Of a DNA stretch of 64,000 nucleotides, positions 9,656 to 18,897 are shown one piece after another. This DNA comes from Opitutia bacterium UBA7350 (GTDB lineage: Bacteria > Verrucomicrobiota > Verrucomicrobiia > Opitutales > Coraliomargaritaceae), in NCBI GenBank assembly GCA_949524905.1, contig CATINC010000007.1, forward strand, positions 310,001 through 374,000, read 5' to 3'. Within the stretch, counting starts at the first letter, position 1. Each line of letters starts with the position of its first letter. A program made the position numbers and the translations under genes. The notes below the pieces were generated by a model. It saw nothing but the letters and a program-made list of their open reading frames with translations. It had not been told where the DNA came from and did not search any database.

Positions 9656-10801
9656 ATGAGCCCAGAACGGTCCAAGGCACGCTTTCTTTTCAGCAATACT
9701 TCCCGGTGTGCGGATATGTTCTATTTGTGTGGTCTTCAAGTGCCGGATGCTTTTCTGGCTGGAGTTATCCGTGGAAAATCATTCGCTATAGTTAATCGTT
9801 TGGAGTACGGCCGAGTGGTCTCCGGCGGCACCTTGGATGAAGTTTTATTACTTGAGTCAGAGCAAGACAAGGTAAGTCAAGCGCTTGATATCAAAGCCTC
9901 AGAGGTGGGTCCTGCAGAGTTAATCATATTTTATTTGCGTCGCGCACGTCTGCGTACGGTTGAAGTACCATCTGATTTCCCTGCGGTACTATACGCACGA
10001 CTGGTGGCAGGCGGGATACGTGTGCTTTTTGGGGTGAAACCATTTTTTGAATCACGTCAATACAAGACCCAGCAAGAGGCAAAAGCAATTCAGCAGGGGA
10101 ATGCCGCAAGTGCGGCGGGTCTACGAGCGGCGGAGCAAGTCTTGCGGCAGTCGGTTATCGAAGGCAATCGCCTGAAATACAAAGACCGAACGCTTACCTC
10201 AGAACGCCTACGAAAAATCATTGATCAAGCTTGTTTAGAACGTGGAGCCCTCGCGCAAAATACGATTGTTGCAGGGGGTGATCAAGCCTGCGACCCACAC
10301 GAAAGCGGACACGGACCCTTGCGCCCAAATCAATTATTGATTGTGGATTGTTTTCCTCAAGTGCAGGCGACGGGCTACTATGGCGACATGACCCGAACCT
10401 TTTTGAAGGGTCGGGCCAGTTTAGAGCAGCGAGCTTTGGTGCATGCAGTACAAGCAGCACGGTTGGCGGCACTATCAAAATTGAAGCACGGGGTGAGTGG
10501 GGCAAAGGTACATGCTACCGTAGAAAACGTCTTCCGAGAGCGTGGCTATCTCACTCAACGTGTGAAGGATCGCTTTACGGGCTTTATACATTCTACGGGC
10601 CACGGCTTGGGCTTGGAGGTGCATGAGCAACCGCCTGTTTCTAGAGCCGCGCCAACGCTCAAAAAGGGACAGGTCATTACGGTTGAGCCGGGGCTTTATT
10701 ATCCCGGACTGGGTGCATGTCGTATTGAGGATGTGGTTCAGATAAGCTCGAAGGGTTATGAACAGCTCTCTTCGATGCACTACCGCTGGGAAATCCGTTA
10801 G
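9656..10801 (+). CDS. M24 family metallopeptidase (Xaa-Pro aminopeptidase-like)
   Basis: Predicted cytoplasmic dinuclear-metal peptidase of the pita-bread fold that removes residues from proline-containing peptides. The 381-residue protein has the N-terminal creatinase-like domain and the C-terminal M24 domain. The five metal ligands are visible: Asp in LLIVDCFPQ, Asp in YYGDMTRTF, His in HSTGHGLGLEVHE, Glu in ITVEPGLYYPG and Glu in CRIEDVVQIS. No signal peptide is present. The TAG stop overlaps the dapL stop on the other strand by 4 nt (TTAG). Substrate specificity cannot be told from sequence. Confidence 0.87.
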   Translation: MSPERSKARFLFSNTSRCADMFYLCGLQVPDAFLAGVIRGKSFAIVNRLEYGRVVSGGTLDEVLLLESEQDKVSQALDIKASEVGPAELIIFYLRRARLRTVEVPSDFPAVLYARLVAGGIRVLFGVKPFFESRQYKTQQEAKAIQQGNAASAAGLRAAEQVLRQSVIEGNRLKYKDRTLTSERLRKIIDQACLERGALAQNTIVAGGDQACDPHESGHGPLRPNQLLIVDCFPQVQATGYYGDMTRTFLKGRASLEQRALVHAVQAARLAALSKLKHGVSGAKVHATVENVFRERGYLTQRVKDRFTGFIHSTGHGLGLEVHEQPPVSRAAPTLKKGQVITVEPGLYYPGLGACRIEDVVQISSKGYEQLSSMHYRWEIR

Positions 10802-12042
10802 AATTTAAAGTGGTACTTGGCGAGGCGTTTGCCGATTTCTTCAAGGATGGTTTGTTCGCCTGCCTGACCTTCGGCGGCAAAAGTTACGGAAAATCGCACG
10901 AAATGCCCACAGTCATCCCACGGCACGGTGCTGATTAATTCCTGTGTGATAAGCCATTGGCTAAAAGCTTCCCCGTTTTCAAAAGTCTTGGTCTCGCCCT
11001 CAACACTTGCAGATTTTGGCGCTGCGACATAAAGAAAGAAACTGCCTTGTGGTTTGCTAGCGTTAAAGCCATTCGCCCTCAAGATTTCAACTAGTTGATC
11101 CATACGACGTGAGTATTTCACGGCAATGGCTTTGGTAATTTCTGGGTGTTCCAATGCGGCTGCCCCTGCTTTCTGAATAGCTAGGAATTGACCGGAATCA
11201 GAATTGTCCTTCATGTCACCATAGGCTTTTACGATCAAGGGATTGCCGACAACAAAACCAATACGCCAACCTGTCATGTTATAGCTCTTAGAGAGAGAGT
11301 GTAGTTCTACGGCAACATCCTTGGCGCCTGCTACCTGAAGGATGGATTGAGGGGCGCCGTCAAAAATCAGAGAAGCGTAGGCAGCATCCTGTACTATGAT
11401 GAGGTCATGGGCTTTTGCAAAATCAATGGCCTTACGGTAAAACTCAGGGGTAGCAGAAGCTCCCGTGGGATTATTGGGGTAATTTAAGACCATCATTTTT
11501 GCTTTTGCGCAGACCTCTGCAGGAATTGCATCGAGATCTGGCAGGAAGTCATTGGCAGCCTCAAGGGGCATATTGTATACCTCGCCTCCATAAAATTTCG
11601 CATGGCTTCCAAGGACGGGGTAACCAGGTACGGTCATGAGAACTAGGTCGCCGGGATTGATAAAACATGCAGGCAGCATCGTGAGGGCAGTTTTTGAGCC
11701 AATGGAGTGGATCACTTCAGTTTCGGCATCAATGCCCTTCACCCCAAAGACTTTATCCATGTAGTCTGCAGCAGCGTGTTTAAAGAAGTCGCCACCATTG
11801 TCAGCGTAGCCACGATTTCCAGGCTTTGCGGCTTCTGCCTGAAGGGCTTCTACTACAACCGGGAAGGCCATTTCGTCCGGCTCACCTACGCCCATGTCAA
11901 TAAGTGACAGCTCGGGTTTAGCCACCATGGCTGCTTTTTTGGCACGTTTGATTTTTTCAAATTTATAGATTGCGGTGGATTTGCCGTATTGGTTGCCGCC
12001 AATGCGCTCGGCAAAGAGTTCCTGAATATATGGGTCGCTCAT
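10798..12042 (-). CDS. dapL: LL-diaminopimelate aminotransferase
   Basis: PLP-dependent class I/II aminotransferase that converts tetrahydrodipicolinate directly to LL-diaminopimelate for lysine and peptidoglycan, bypassing the succinylase/acetylase steps. The N-terminus (IGGNQYGKSTAIYKFEKIKR, then SLIDMGVGEPDE) and length of 414 residues fit DapL. The PLP lysine lies in SLSKSYNMTGWRIGF and substrate-binding patterns NYPNNPTGA and QDAAYA are clear. DapL is known from plants, Chlamydiae and Verrucomicrobia, which fits the proposed host. It is divergent from panC (82 nt) and tail-to-tail with the M24 gene. Confidence 0.93.
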   Translation of the reverse strand: MSDPYIQELFAERIGGNQYGKSTAIYKFEKIKRAKKAAMVAKPELSLIDMGVGEPDEMAFPVVVEALQAEAAKPGNRGYADNGGDFFKHAAADYMDKVFGVKGIDAETEVIHSIGSKTALTMLPACFINPGDLVLMTVPGYPVLGSHAKFYGGEVYNMPLEAANDFLPDLDAIPAEVCAKAKMMVLNYPNNPTGASATPEFYRKAIDFAKAHDLIIVQDAAYASLIFDGAPQSILQVAGAKDVAVELHSLSKSYNMTGWRIGFVVGNPLIVKAYGDMKDNSDSGQFLAIQKAGAAALEHPEITKAIAVKYSRRMDQLVEILRANGFNASKPQGSFFLYVAAPKSASVEGETKTFENGEAFSQWLITQELISTVPWDDCGHFVRFSVTFAAEGQAGEQTILEEIGKRLAKYHFKF

Positions 12043-12123
12043 AGCTTTTGTTGTTATTGCGGTTGGGATGATTTGAGTTGAGATGTTATTATTGAATGCT
12101 AACTTTTCTAAGTTTTAAGAATC

Positions 12124-12966
12124 ATGCAAACCATAGGATCAATTCACGAGATGCAATCTTCTGCAATTGCCATGCGTTCAAGCGGGCATTTGATAGCGCT
12201 CGTTCCAACGATGGGCTGCTTGCATGAAGGACATGGTAAGTTGATTGATATTGCCCGCGAGAAAGCTGACAAGGTCATAGTCTCAATATTTGTTAATCCA
12301 GCCCAGTTTGGCCCCAACGAAGACTTTGAAAAATATCCCCGAGTTCTCAGTGATGATTTGGAATTTTGCCGAGAGCGTGGAGTTGATTTTGTTTTTAACC
12401 CTAAGGTAGAGGCGCTTTATCCCGAGGATTTCTCCACTTTTGTAGAGGAGGAAAAACTCAGTGCAGGACTTTGTGGTATTTCTCGCCCCAATTATTTTCG
12501 GGGAGTGGCCACAATTTGCCTGAAACTTTTTAATATTACCCGACCCGATATTGGCATATTTGGACAAAAAGACGCCCAACAACTTGCGCTTATTCGCAAG
12601 ATGGTGAACGATCTTAACCTGCCACTTGAAATTATCGCAGGGCCTACCCATCGTGATTCTGACGGCTTGGCCACGAGTTCGCGCAACCACTACTTAAGTG
12701 ATAGCCAGCGTGAGGACGCCCTTCGGATTTCCCGTGCGCTCGAGACTGCTCGAGAACTTGTGACCGCTGGGGTTCGGCAAGTTGATCGCGTTATCGCCGA
12801 AGTGACCCACGAACTCAGCCAGTCGCGTCGGGTGCGCGTCATCTATGTGCAAGTAGTCGATCGAGACAGCATGGAATCCCCTCGCGAGATTATTCCGGGT
12901 CGTCATCTCCTCACGGTGGCAGTCTGGGTCGAGGATACTCGTTTGATTGATAATATTGAGCTCTAA
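12124..12966 (+). CDS. panC: Pantothenate synthetase
   Basis: Condenses pantoate and beta-alanine with ATP to pantothenate in coenzyme A synthesis; cytoplasmic. The 280-residue protein has the nucleotidyl-transferase signature PTMGCLHEGH (P28-H37, HxGH motif at H34-H37), FVNPAQFGPNEDFEKYPR, FGQKDAQQLALIRKMV, and DGLATSSRNHYLS. The Cys at position 32 stands where most family members have Ala. It is followed after 6 nt by nadB, so both cofactor pathways are probably co-transcribed. Start ATG is well placed after an AT-rich divergent spacer. Confidence 0.96.
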   Translation: MQTIGSIHEMQSSAIAMRSSGHLIALVPTMGCLHEGHGKLIDIAREKADKVIVSIFVNPAQFGPNEDFEKYPRVLSDDLEFCRERGVDFVFNPKVEALYPEDFSTFVEEEKLSAGLCGISRPNYFRGVATICLKLFNITRPDIGIFGQKDAQQLALIRKMVNDLNLPLEIIAGPTHRDSDGLATSSRNHYLSDSQREDALRISRALETARELVTAGVRQVDRVIAEVTHELSQSRRVRVIYVQVVDRDSMESPREIIPGRHLLTVAVWVEDTRLIDNIEL

Positions 12967-12972
12967 GAAAGC

Positions 12973-14559
12973 ATGTCGCATCAATTTGACGTTGTGGTGG
13001 TGGGCAGTGGGATTGCCGGCCTGAGTTTTGCCCTTAAAGTAGCGGAGGCGGGTAAGACGGTTGCGATCATTACAAAGAAGAATTCTGCTGAATCGAACAC
13101 GAATTATGCACAGGGTGGGATTGCGGCAGTCACTTCTTGTACGGATGATATCGAAACCCATGTTGCTGATACCTTAAACGCCGGAGATGGTCTTTGTGAT
13201 GTTGCGGCGGTACGCGAGATCTTAAAAGACGGGCCTGCCTGCATTGATGAATTGGTCAGGTATGGCGTAGCTTTCAGTCAACTGGAAGACGGGCGGGTAT
13301 CGCTGGGAAAAGAAGGCGGACATAGTAAACGTCGTATATTGCACGTTAAAGACGTAACCGGAAAAGCAATCGAGCAAGCCCTTTTGCAGGCGGTCTCCGA
13401 AAGCCCTATGATTAACACCCTTGAGCATCATTTTGCCATTGAGTTAATCACAGCGGCCAAATTGCACCGATCAGGTCCAGATCAAGTACTGGGTCTCTAC
13501 GCGCTCGATACCCAAACTGAAAAAGTTGAAACCTTTCATACGAGTGCGGTCTTGCTCGCAACTGGAGGGATTGGTCAGGTTTATTCTTACACCACCAATC
13601 CCGCTATTGCGACCGGCGATGGCATCGCCATAGCAGCCCGCGCGGGGGTTAAAATCCAAAATATGGAATTTATCCAATTTCATCCCACTGCTTTTTATTC
13701 ACCAGATGGCAGTCGTTTTCTTGTTAGTGAGGCGGTTCGCGGCGAAGGCGGTATTCTTCGTAATCTTAAGGGGGAGGCCTTTATGCCGCTTTACGATAGC
13801 AGAGGGGATCTGGCCCCCCGTGATATCGTGGCGCGCGCTATTGATACTGAGATGAAGGAATCCGGATCTCGGCATGTTTGGCTGGATGTGCGGCACTTTT
13901 CTAAAGCAGTTCTTCGAGCGCGCTTTCCAAATATATATGATTATTGTGCCGAGCAGGGGATTCGCATTGAAGAAGAAATGATCCCAGTGGTGCCAGCGGC
14001 ACATTATCTTTGCGGAGGGGTTGCGACCTCCCTAGATGGCGGCACCAGCCTTCCAGGTTTATATGCCTGCGGTGAGGTTGCCTGTACAGGTTTACACGGC
14101 GCTAATCGTCTTGCCAGTAACTCCCTATTGGAAGCATGTGTCATGGCCCGACGCGGTTCTCAAGCAGTGGGCAAGTACCTAGACCAAGCTAATTTTGATG
14201 CTGTCACACTACCTGATTGGGCCGATGGAGATCTTCGTGATTCAGACGAGCGCGTGGTGCTTACCCACAATCGTGAAGAGTTAAGGCGTACTCTTTGGGA
14301 CTATGTCAGTATTGTGCGTACAGATAAACGTCTTGAGCGTGCTCGTACACGTATTCGGGTCTTGGAAAATGAAATTAATGACTACTACTGGAATTTCAAA
14401 GTGGATGTTCCGCTTCTTGAGTTGCGCAATCTTATCCTAGTTGCCTCTCTGATAATTAACTGTGCTCTTCAGCGTCGCGAAAGCCGGGGCTTACATTTTA
14501 CGGCTGACCACCCTCATAAAATTCAGGAGGGCAAAGATAGCAGCCAGCAATTAACTTGA
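12973..14559 (+). CDS. nadB: L-aspartate oxidase
   Basis: FAD enzyme that oxidises L-aspartate to iminoaspartate, the first step of de novo NAD synthesis; the product is used by NadA, whose gene lies nearby on the other strand. The 528-residue protein has the FAD Rossmann motif GSGIAG (residues 11-16), NYAQGGIAAV, HSKRRILH, the substrate region QFHPTAFY, and FAD-binding ATGGIGQVYS and CTGLHGANRLASNSLLEA. It starts 6 nt after panC and ends 13 nt before nth. The succinate dehydrogenase family is related, but the gene context and motifs favour NadB. Confidence 0.95.
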   Translation: MSHQFDVVVVGSGIAGLSFALKVAEAGKTVAIITKKNSAESNTNYAQGGIAAVTSCTDDIETHVADTLNAGDGLCDVAAVREILKDGPACIDELVRYGVAFSQLEDGRVSLGKEGGHSKRRILHVKDVTGKAIEQALLQAVSESPMINTLEHHFAIELITAAKLHRSGPDQVLGLYALDTQTEKVETFHTSAVLLATGGIGQVYSYTTNPAIATGDGIAIAARAGVKIQNMEFIQFHPTAFYSPDGSRFLVSEAVRGEGGILRNLKGEAFMPLYDSRGDLAPRDIVARAIDTEMKESGSRHVWLDVRHFSKAVLRARFPNIYDYCAEQGIRIEEEMIPVVPAAHYLCGGVATSLDGGTSLPGLYACGEVACTGLHGANRLASNSLLEACVMARRGSQAVGKYLDQANFDAVTLPDWADGDLRDSDERVVLTHNREELRRTLWDYVSIVRTDKRLERARTRIRVLENEINDYYWNFKVDVPLLELRNLILVASLIINCALQRRESRGLHFTADHPHKIQEGKDSSQQLT

Positions 14560-14572
14560 AACCGATGCCGAC

Positions 14573-15223
14573 ATGCTAAAAGCCGAACGGGTCTCTCATA
14601 TTCAGGAAACGCTTGAGCGCCTGTACCCTGAAACTCCCGTGCCGCTCGAGCATCGCGACCCCTATACTTTGCTTATAGCGGTGCTCCTCTCGGCTCAGTG
14701 CGCAGACGCTCGCGTTAATCAAATAACCCCCTTGCTGTTTGCAAAAGCGGATAACCCGCACGCAATGGTTAAGCTCCCGCTAGAGTCAATACACGCCATT
14801 ATTCGACCCTGCGGGCTTGCGCCTATGAAATCAAAAGGGATCGCGGGACTATCTCGTATTCTGGTGGATAAATATGATGGAAAAGTGCCCGCTGATATGG
14901 GTGCTCTTGAGGCCCTTCCGGCGGTTGGCCATAAGACTGCATCCGTTGTCATGAGTCAGGCCTTTGGTGTTCCGGCCTTTCCTGTAGATACTCATATTCA
15001 CCGCTTAGCTCAACGCTGGGGCCTCACTTCTGGCAAGAACGTCGTTCAAACTGAAAGAGATCTTAAGCGACTTTTTCCTCGTGAGAAGTGGAACGCCTTG
15101 CACTTACAGATTATTTTCTATGGCCGTGAATATTGCACTGCTCGGGGTTGTGATGGGTCGATCTGCCCCCTATGCAGTGAGCTTTACCCTAATCGTAAGA
15201 AACCCGTGGTGACTCGTAAATAA
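14573..15223 (+). CDS. nth: Endonuclease III (DNA N-glycosylase/AP lyase)
   Basis: Base-excision repair enzyme for oxidised pyrimidines. The helix-hairpin-helix/GPD core is intact: LEALPAVGHKTA with catalytic Lys121 and PVDTHIHRLAQRWGL with catalytic Asp139. The C-terminal cysteines C188, C193, C198 and C201 are spaced C-x4-C-x4-C-x2-C rather than the classical C-x6-C-x2-C-x5-C of the 4Fe-4S loop, so the cluster may be altered or absent. Length of 216 residues is normal. It follows nadB by 13 nt and ends 6 nt from the stop of nadA on the other strand. Confidence 0.93.
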   Translation: MLKAERVSHIQETLERLYPETPVPLEHRDPYTLLIAVLLSAQCADARVNQITPLLFAKADNPHAMVKLPLESIHAIIRPCGLAPMKSKGIAGLSRILVDKYDGKVPADMGALEALPAVGHKTASVVMSQAFGVPAFPVDTHIHRLAQRWGLTSGKNVVQTERDLKRLFPREKWNALHLQIIFYGREYCTARGCDGSICPLCSELYPNRKKPVVTRK

Positions 15224-15229
15224 ATAGTC

Positions 15230-16216
15230 CTACTTGCTCCATTCAAGCATACGCTTGATGGGATGGTAGGCTTTTTTGCGAATGTCTTCCGGCATTTCAA
15301 TAGCGGGGCTTCGGTCTCGAAGGCAGTCGCGCAATTTCTCGATGGTATTCATCTTCATATAACGGCATTCGTTGCAGGCGCAGGTATCAGTTGGCCCTGC
15401 TATAAAAGTCTTATGAGGGATTTCGCTTTGCAGACGGTGAATCATGCCGGTCTCAGTGATCACGATGAATTGGTCTGCATTGTCATCGCGGCAATAGTGC
15501 ACCATTTTCTCTGTGCTGCAGACAATATCGGCATTATCGCGGACAGTTTCTACGCACTCGGGGTGGGCGACAACTTTGGCTTTGGAAAATTGAAGCTTTA
15601 GACGTTCAATCACTTGCTGGGTGAAGAGCACGTGGGCGTAACAGGAACCAGGCCACAGTTGCATCGCGCGGCCAGTTTGTTTGCTGACCCATTGACCCAG
15701 GTTTTGATCTGGAACAAAGAGGATTTCGCGGTCTTCAGGAATTTGCTCAACAATTTTTGTAGCGTTGCCGCTGGTACAAATGACATCGCTGAGCGCTTTA
15801 ACTGCGGCGGAGCAATTGATGTAGGCAATGATGAAAGTTTTAGGGTGGGCTTCCTTATATGCGGCGAGTTTTTCGGCAGGGCAAGAATCCGAGAGGGAAC
15901 AACCTGCAGCAAGGTCGGGCAAGTAGACCGGTGTCTGAGGGTTTATAATTTTAGCGGTCTCTGCCATAAAGTGAACGCCGCAAAAAATAATGGCATCACA
16001 GGCAGCTTCCTCGGCGCGATAAGCAAGGCCTAGAGAATCACCCACGTAATCGGCGACGCGTTGAATTGCTTCGATTTGGTAATTGTGCGCTAAGATGACG
16101 GCGTGGCGTTCCTTTTTTAGCGCGAGAATTTCCTCTTGTATAGCGGAGAGCGGTAGGGCTTCACCCATGCGGGGGGCGAAGACCATTGGTTCATAGTTGA
16201 GCGGAGCAATAGCCAT
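15230..16216 (-). CDS. nadA: Quinolinate synthase
   Basis: 4Fe-4S enzyme that condenses iminoaspartate with dihydroxyacetone phosphate to quinolinate, the step after NadB. Family signatures are VILAHNYQIEAIQRVADYVG, CGVHFMAETAKI (first cluster Cys), AGCSLSDSCPAEKLAAYK, AHPECVETVRDNADIVCST (second Cys) and ETGMIHRL with the C-terminal TCACNECRYMKMNT (third Cys). ATG at 16216 gives about 328 residues, the usual size; an in-frame TTG at 16273 would add 19 residues. It lies downstream of tkt on the same strand and is convergent with nth. Confidence 0.94.
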   Translation of the reverse strand: MAIAPLNYEPMVFAPRMGEALPLSAIQEEILALKKERHAVILAHNYQIEAIQRVADYVGDSLGLAYRAEEAACDAIIFCGVHFMAETAKIINPQTPVYLPDLAAGCSLSDSCPAEKLAAYKEAHPKTFIIAYINCSAAVKALSDVICTSGNATKIVEQIPEDREILFVPDQNLGQWVSKQTGRAMQLWPGSCYAHVLFTQQVIERLKLQFSKAKVVAHPECVETVRDNADIVCSTEKMVHYCRDDNADQFIVITETGMIHRLQSEIPHKTFIAGPTDTCACNECRYMKMNTIEKLRDCLRDRSPAIEMPEDIRKKAYHPIKRMLEWSK

Positions 16217-16296
16217 AGCGGTATAGTTGTAATGGACGGCGCAAACGTTCAGCTCGTCTGCCGTGAATGTCAAGCGAGGGCTAAAGAATGGGTCGT

Positions 16297-18300
16297 TTAG
16301 CCTTGGGCGGCTTCAACTACTTTCTCGACTGTAAGACCTAAGGTTTCCATGACCTTAGCGCCGGGTGCCGAAAGCCCAAAGCGGTCGATACAGACCGCCT
16401 TGCCGTGGAGTCCGAGGTAATTGCCCCAAGTTAGGGAGACACCCGCTTCGACGGCGACGCGTCGTGTGCAGGATGCTGGCAGGATAGATTCGCGATAATC
16501 CCCAGATTGGCGATCAAAGCGTTCAAAGCAAGGTATGGAGACAACTCGGACACCCGCACCAATTTGTTCGGCGGCTTGCAGGGCAAGGGCGAGTTCTGAA
16601 CCCGAGGCCATAAGGATGCATTCAAGGGAGCCGCATTCTGCACGAGCGATGTAGCCGCCCTTAAAAGTGCCTTCTCGGCGTTTCTTGGCGCTGAGGGCAT
16701 CATTAGCCACAACTCCCTGTCGGGTGAGGATGAGTGCGGTAGGGCCATCCTGGCGTTGCATGGCGGCAATAAAAGCACCTGCGACTTCTTCGGCATCGGC
16801 TGGGCGAATAACATCTAGATTTGGGATTACGCGTAGCCCACTGACTGTTTCAACGGGTTGGTGCGTGGGGCCATCTTCGCCAACACCAACGGAATCGTGT
16901 GTGAAGATGTAGCTCACGGGAAGTTTTGCAAGTGCAGCTAAGCGGATAGAGGGGCGTAAGTAATCTGCAAAGACAAGGAAGGTAGCGCCGCTGGCACGGA
17001 AGATGCCGTCGTAGGCGATGCCGTTGCAGATAGCGCCCATGGCGTGTTCTCGAATACCGAACCAGATATTGCGACCGGCAAAATTTTCGGGTCCAAAATC
17101 ACCGCCGTCTTTGATGTAATTTTTAGTAGAACCATAAAGGTCTGCAGATCCGGTGATGAGTTGCGGGATTGCTCCGGCAATAGTGTTGATGACAGTACCA
17201 CCAGAGGCTCGGGTTGCGGCTTTGTTCCCGGCATCAAATTCAGGAATGTGATTGGTGAGGTCTGTGGGGATAGCACCACTGGCTCCGCCTTCTAGTTCGG
17301 CGGCCAGTTCAGGATGGGTGGATTTCCAGGCAGCATAGGTGGCATCCCATTCTGCGCGTATGGTTTGAGCATTTTGGGCGATTTCAGCGAAGTAGTCACG
17401 TACCTCTTTTGAAACAAAGAAAGTTTCGGCAGGCAGACCTAAGCCTGCGCGGGCAGATTCCGCATAATTTGCACCGCCTTCGCCGTGTCCTCCGGCGGTG
17501 CCCTCAACTTCCGGAATTCCTTTGGCGATGGTGGTTTTAGCAATCAAAACGGTGGGTTTGCCACTTTTATTATTTTTTGCAGTGGTAAGCGCTTCGGTTA
17601 CTACATTCAGATCGTGCCCATCTAAAGTATGGGCATTCCAGCCTTGTGATTTGAAATATGCTGCTGGATCTTCGCTTTGTGTCTGCTCAGCCAAGGCGTC
17701 AAGCGTGACCTCGTTGGCATCATAAATGAGGATGAGATTATCGAGTTGGTTATGCCCGGCGAATGCAATTGCTTCTTTGGCAACGCCCTCCTGCAAGCAA
17801 CCGTCACCGTGCAGGGCGATGACGTGGTGATCAAAAAGAGTGTGTTCAGCGGTGTTGAATTTTGCAGCGGCACGTTTGCCGGAAAGGGCAAATCCAACGG
17901 CATTGGCAATTCCTTGCCCAAGAGGACCGGTTGTCGCTTCAACACCTACGGTGTCACCAAATTCTGGGTGTCCAGGGGTTTCAGATCCAAGCACACGGAA
18001 ATTTTTGAGTTCCTCCAGCGAGAGGGCGTAACCAGAGAGGTGCAACCAAGTATAGAGAAACATGGAGCCGTGCCCTCCCGATAAAACAAAGCGGTCGCGA
18101 TTGAGCCAACGCGGAGAGGAGGGGTCGTGACGGAGCCCGCCGTTTCCGTAGAGGGCGGCTCCAATTTCTGCGCACCCTAGAGGAAGACCTAAGTGACCAG
18201 AACTGCAGGCATGTACTGCGTCAATGGCGAGACCGCGTGCTTGTGTGGCGGCATCTTGAAGAATTGAAAGTTGAGTGGAGTTTTGGCCGGACATATTCAA
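16297..18300 (-). CDS. tkt: Transketolase
   Basis: Thiamine diphosphate enzyme of the pentose phosphate pathway that moves two-carbon units between sugar phosphates. Signatures: [20 protein letters not shown] near the N-terminus, the TPP-binding region [33 protein letters not shown] (pyrimidine domain with catalytic Glu) and [20 protein letters not shown]. The 667-residue length is standard. A second ATG two codons downstream (MSGQ) is an alternative start. A promoter-like pair TTGACC-17-TGTAGA precedes it on the minus strand. It is followed by nadA on the same strand. Confidence 0.96.
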   Translation of the reverse strand: MNMSGQNSTQLSILQDAATQARGLAIDAVHACSSGHLGLPLGCAEIGAALYGNGGLRHDPSSPRWLNRDRFVLSGGHGSMFLYTWLHLSGYALSLEELKNFRVLGSETPGHPEFGDTVGVEATTGPLGQGIANAVGFALSGKRAAAKFNTAEHTLFDHHVIALHGDGCLQEGVAKEAIAFAGHNQLDNLILIYDANEVTLDALAEQTQSEDPAAYFKSQGWNAHTLDGHDLNVVTEALTTAKNNKSGKPTVLIAKTTIAKGIPEVEGTAGGHGEGGANYAESARAGLGLPAETFFVSKEVRDYFAEIAQNAQTIRAEWDATYAAWKSTHPELAAELEGGASGAIPTDLTNHIPEFDAGNKAATRASGGTVINTIAGAIPQLITGSADLYGSTKNYIKDGGDFGPENFAGRNIWFGIREHAMGAICNGIAYDGIFRASGATFLVFADYLRPSIRLAALAKLPVSYIFTHDSVGVGEDGPTHQPVETVSGLRVIPNLDVIRPADAEEVAGAFIAAMQRQDGPTALILTRQGVVANDALSAKKRREGTFKGGYIARAECGSLECILMASGSELALALQAAEQIGAGVRVVSIPCFERFDRQSGDYRESILPASCTRRVAVEAGVSLTWGNYLGLHGKAVCIDRFGLSAPGAKVMETLGLTVEKVVEAAQG

Positions 18301-18342
18301 TGGGTTGTCTTTATGTGTATTATTGCTTTCGAATTACAAGTT

Positions 18343-18371
18343 TCTACATAAACAAGCCGTTTTTTGGTCAA
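18343..18371 (-). promoter_or_regulatory. Candidate sigma70-type promoter for tkt
   Basis: Read on the minus strand there is TTGACC (18371-18366), a 17-nt spacer and TGTAGA (18348-18343), about 43 nt before the tkt start. The -35 box matches five of six consensus bases but the -10 box matches only three. The call is made from spacing and position alone. Confidence 0.3.
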
Positions 18372-18465
18372 GGTGAAAAGGAAAAAGGGGGATTTGCGAA
18401 CGAATTTCTAAAATTGTAATAATCCAGACTCGACCTTAGGCGTGCTTGGAGAGTAAGAAATTGGA

Positions 18466-18891
18466 ATGTCAAACGAGGAAATTGAAGAGGGCAAGCAGTT
18501 GAAAATGGACTTCACTAAGTTGCGGTCGGTCGCAAGTTGCGGTACCGATGTGGTACCTGCAATTGCTCAAGACGTTACTACAGGTGAGGTGCTCATTGTA
18601 GGTTATGCAAATCAGATAGCCCTGAATACTGCTTTGGAATGCGGGATGGCTACCTTTTGGAGTACGAGCCGAAATGAACTTTGGATTAAGGGTAAAACCA
18701 GTGGCGACTTTCTTAAGCTCCTTGAGGTACGGGTTAATTGTGAGCAAAATTCTTTGCTCTATCGAGTGGAGCCTGCGGGACAGGGCGCTTGTCACACGAA
18801 GGATGCCGATGGTACTACGCGAAGTGGATGTTACTATCGCCGCTTGAATTCAGACGGTAGCCTCGAGTTCATTGACGGCTCTCAGGGATAA
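18466..18891 (+). CDS. hisI: Phosphoribosyl-AMP cyclohydrolase
   Basis: Metal-dependent enzyme of histidine synthesis that opens the ring of phosphoribosyl-AMP. Family pattern is clear: TGEVLIVGYANQIALNTALE, FWSTSRNELWIKGKTSGD and GACHTKDADG. The usual acidic DCDxD metal motif is NCEQN here (N91-C92-E93-Q94-N95), and the two C-terminal cysteines (C109, C122) are 13 residues apart instead of the usual 7, with an inserted loop. The start at 18466 gives an extra N-terminal stretch; Met14 (18505) is an alternative. It stands alone without HisE fusion or other his genes. Confidence 0.9.
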   Translation: MSNEEIEEGKQLKMDFTKLRSVASCGTDVVPAIAQDVTTGEVLIVGYANQIALNTALECGMATFWSTSRNELWIKGKTSGDFLKLLEVRVNCEQNSLLYRVEPAGQGACHTKDADGTTRSGCYYRRLNSDGSLEFIDGSQG

Positions 18892-18897
18892 CGGACC

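Noticed and set aside
15263-18164. Several 60-140-codon frames antisense to nadA and tkt
   Set aside because: They mirror strongly supported genes on the opposite strand and show no family patterns of their own.
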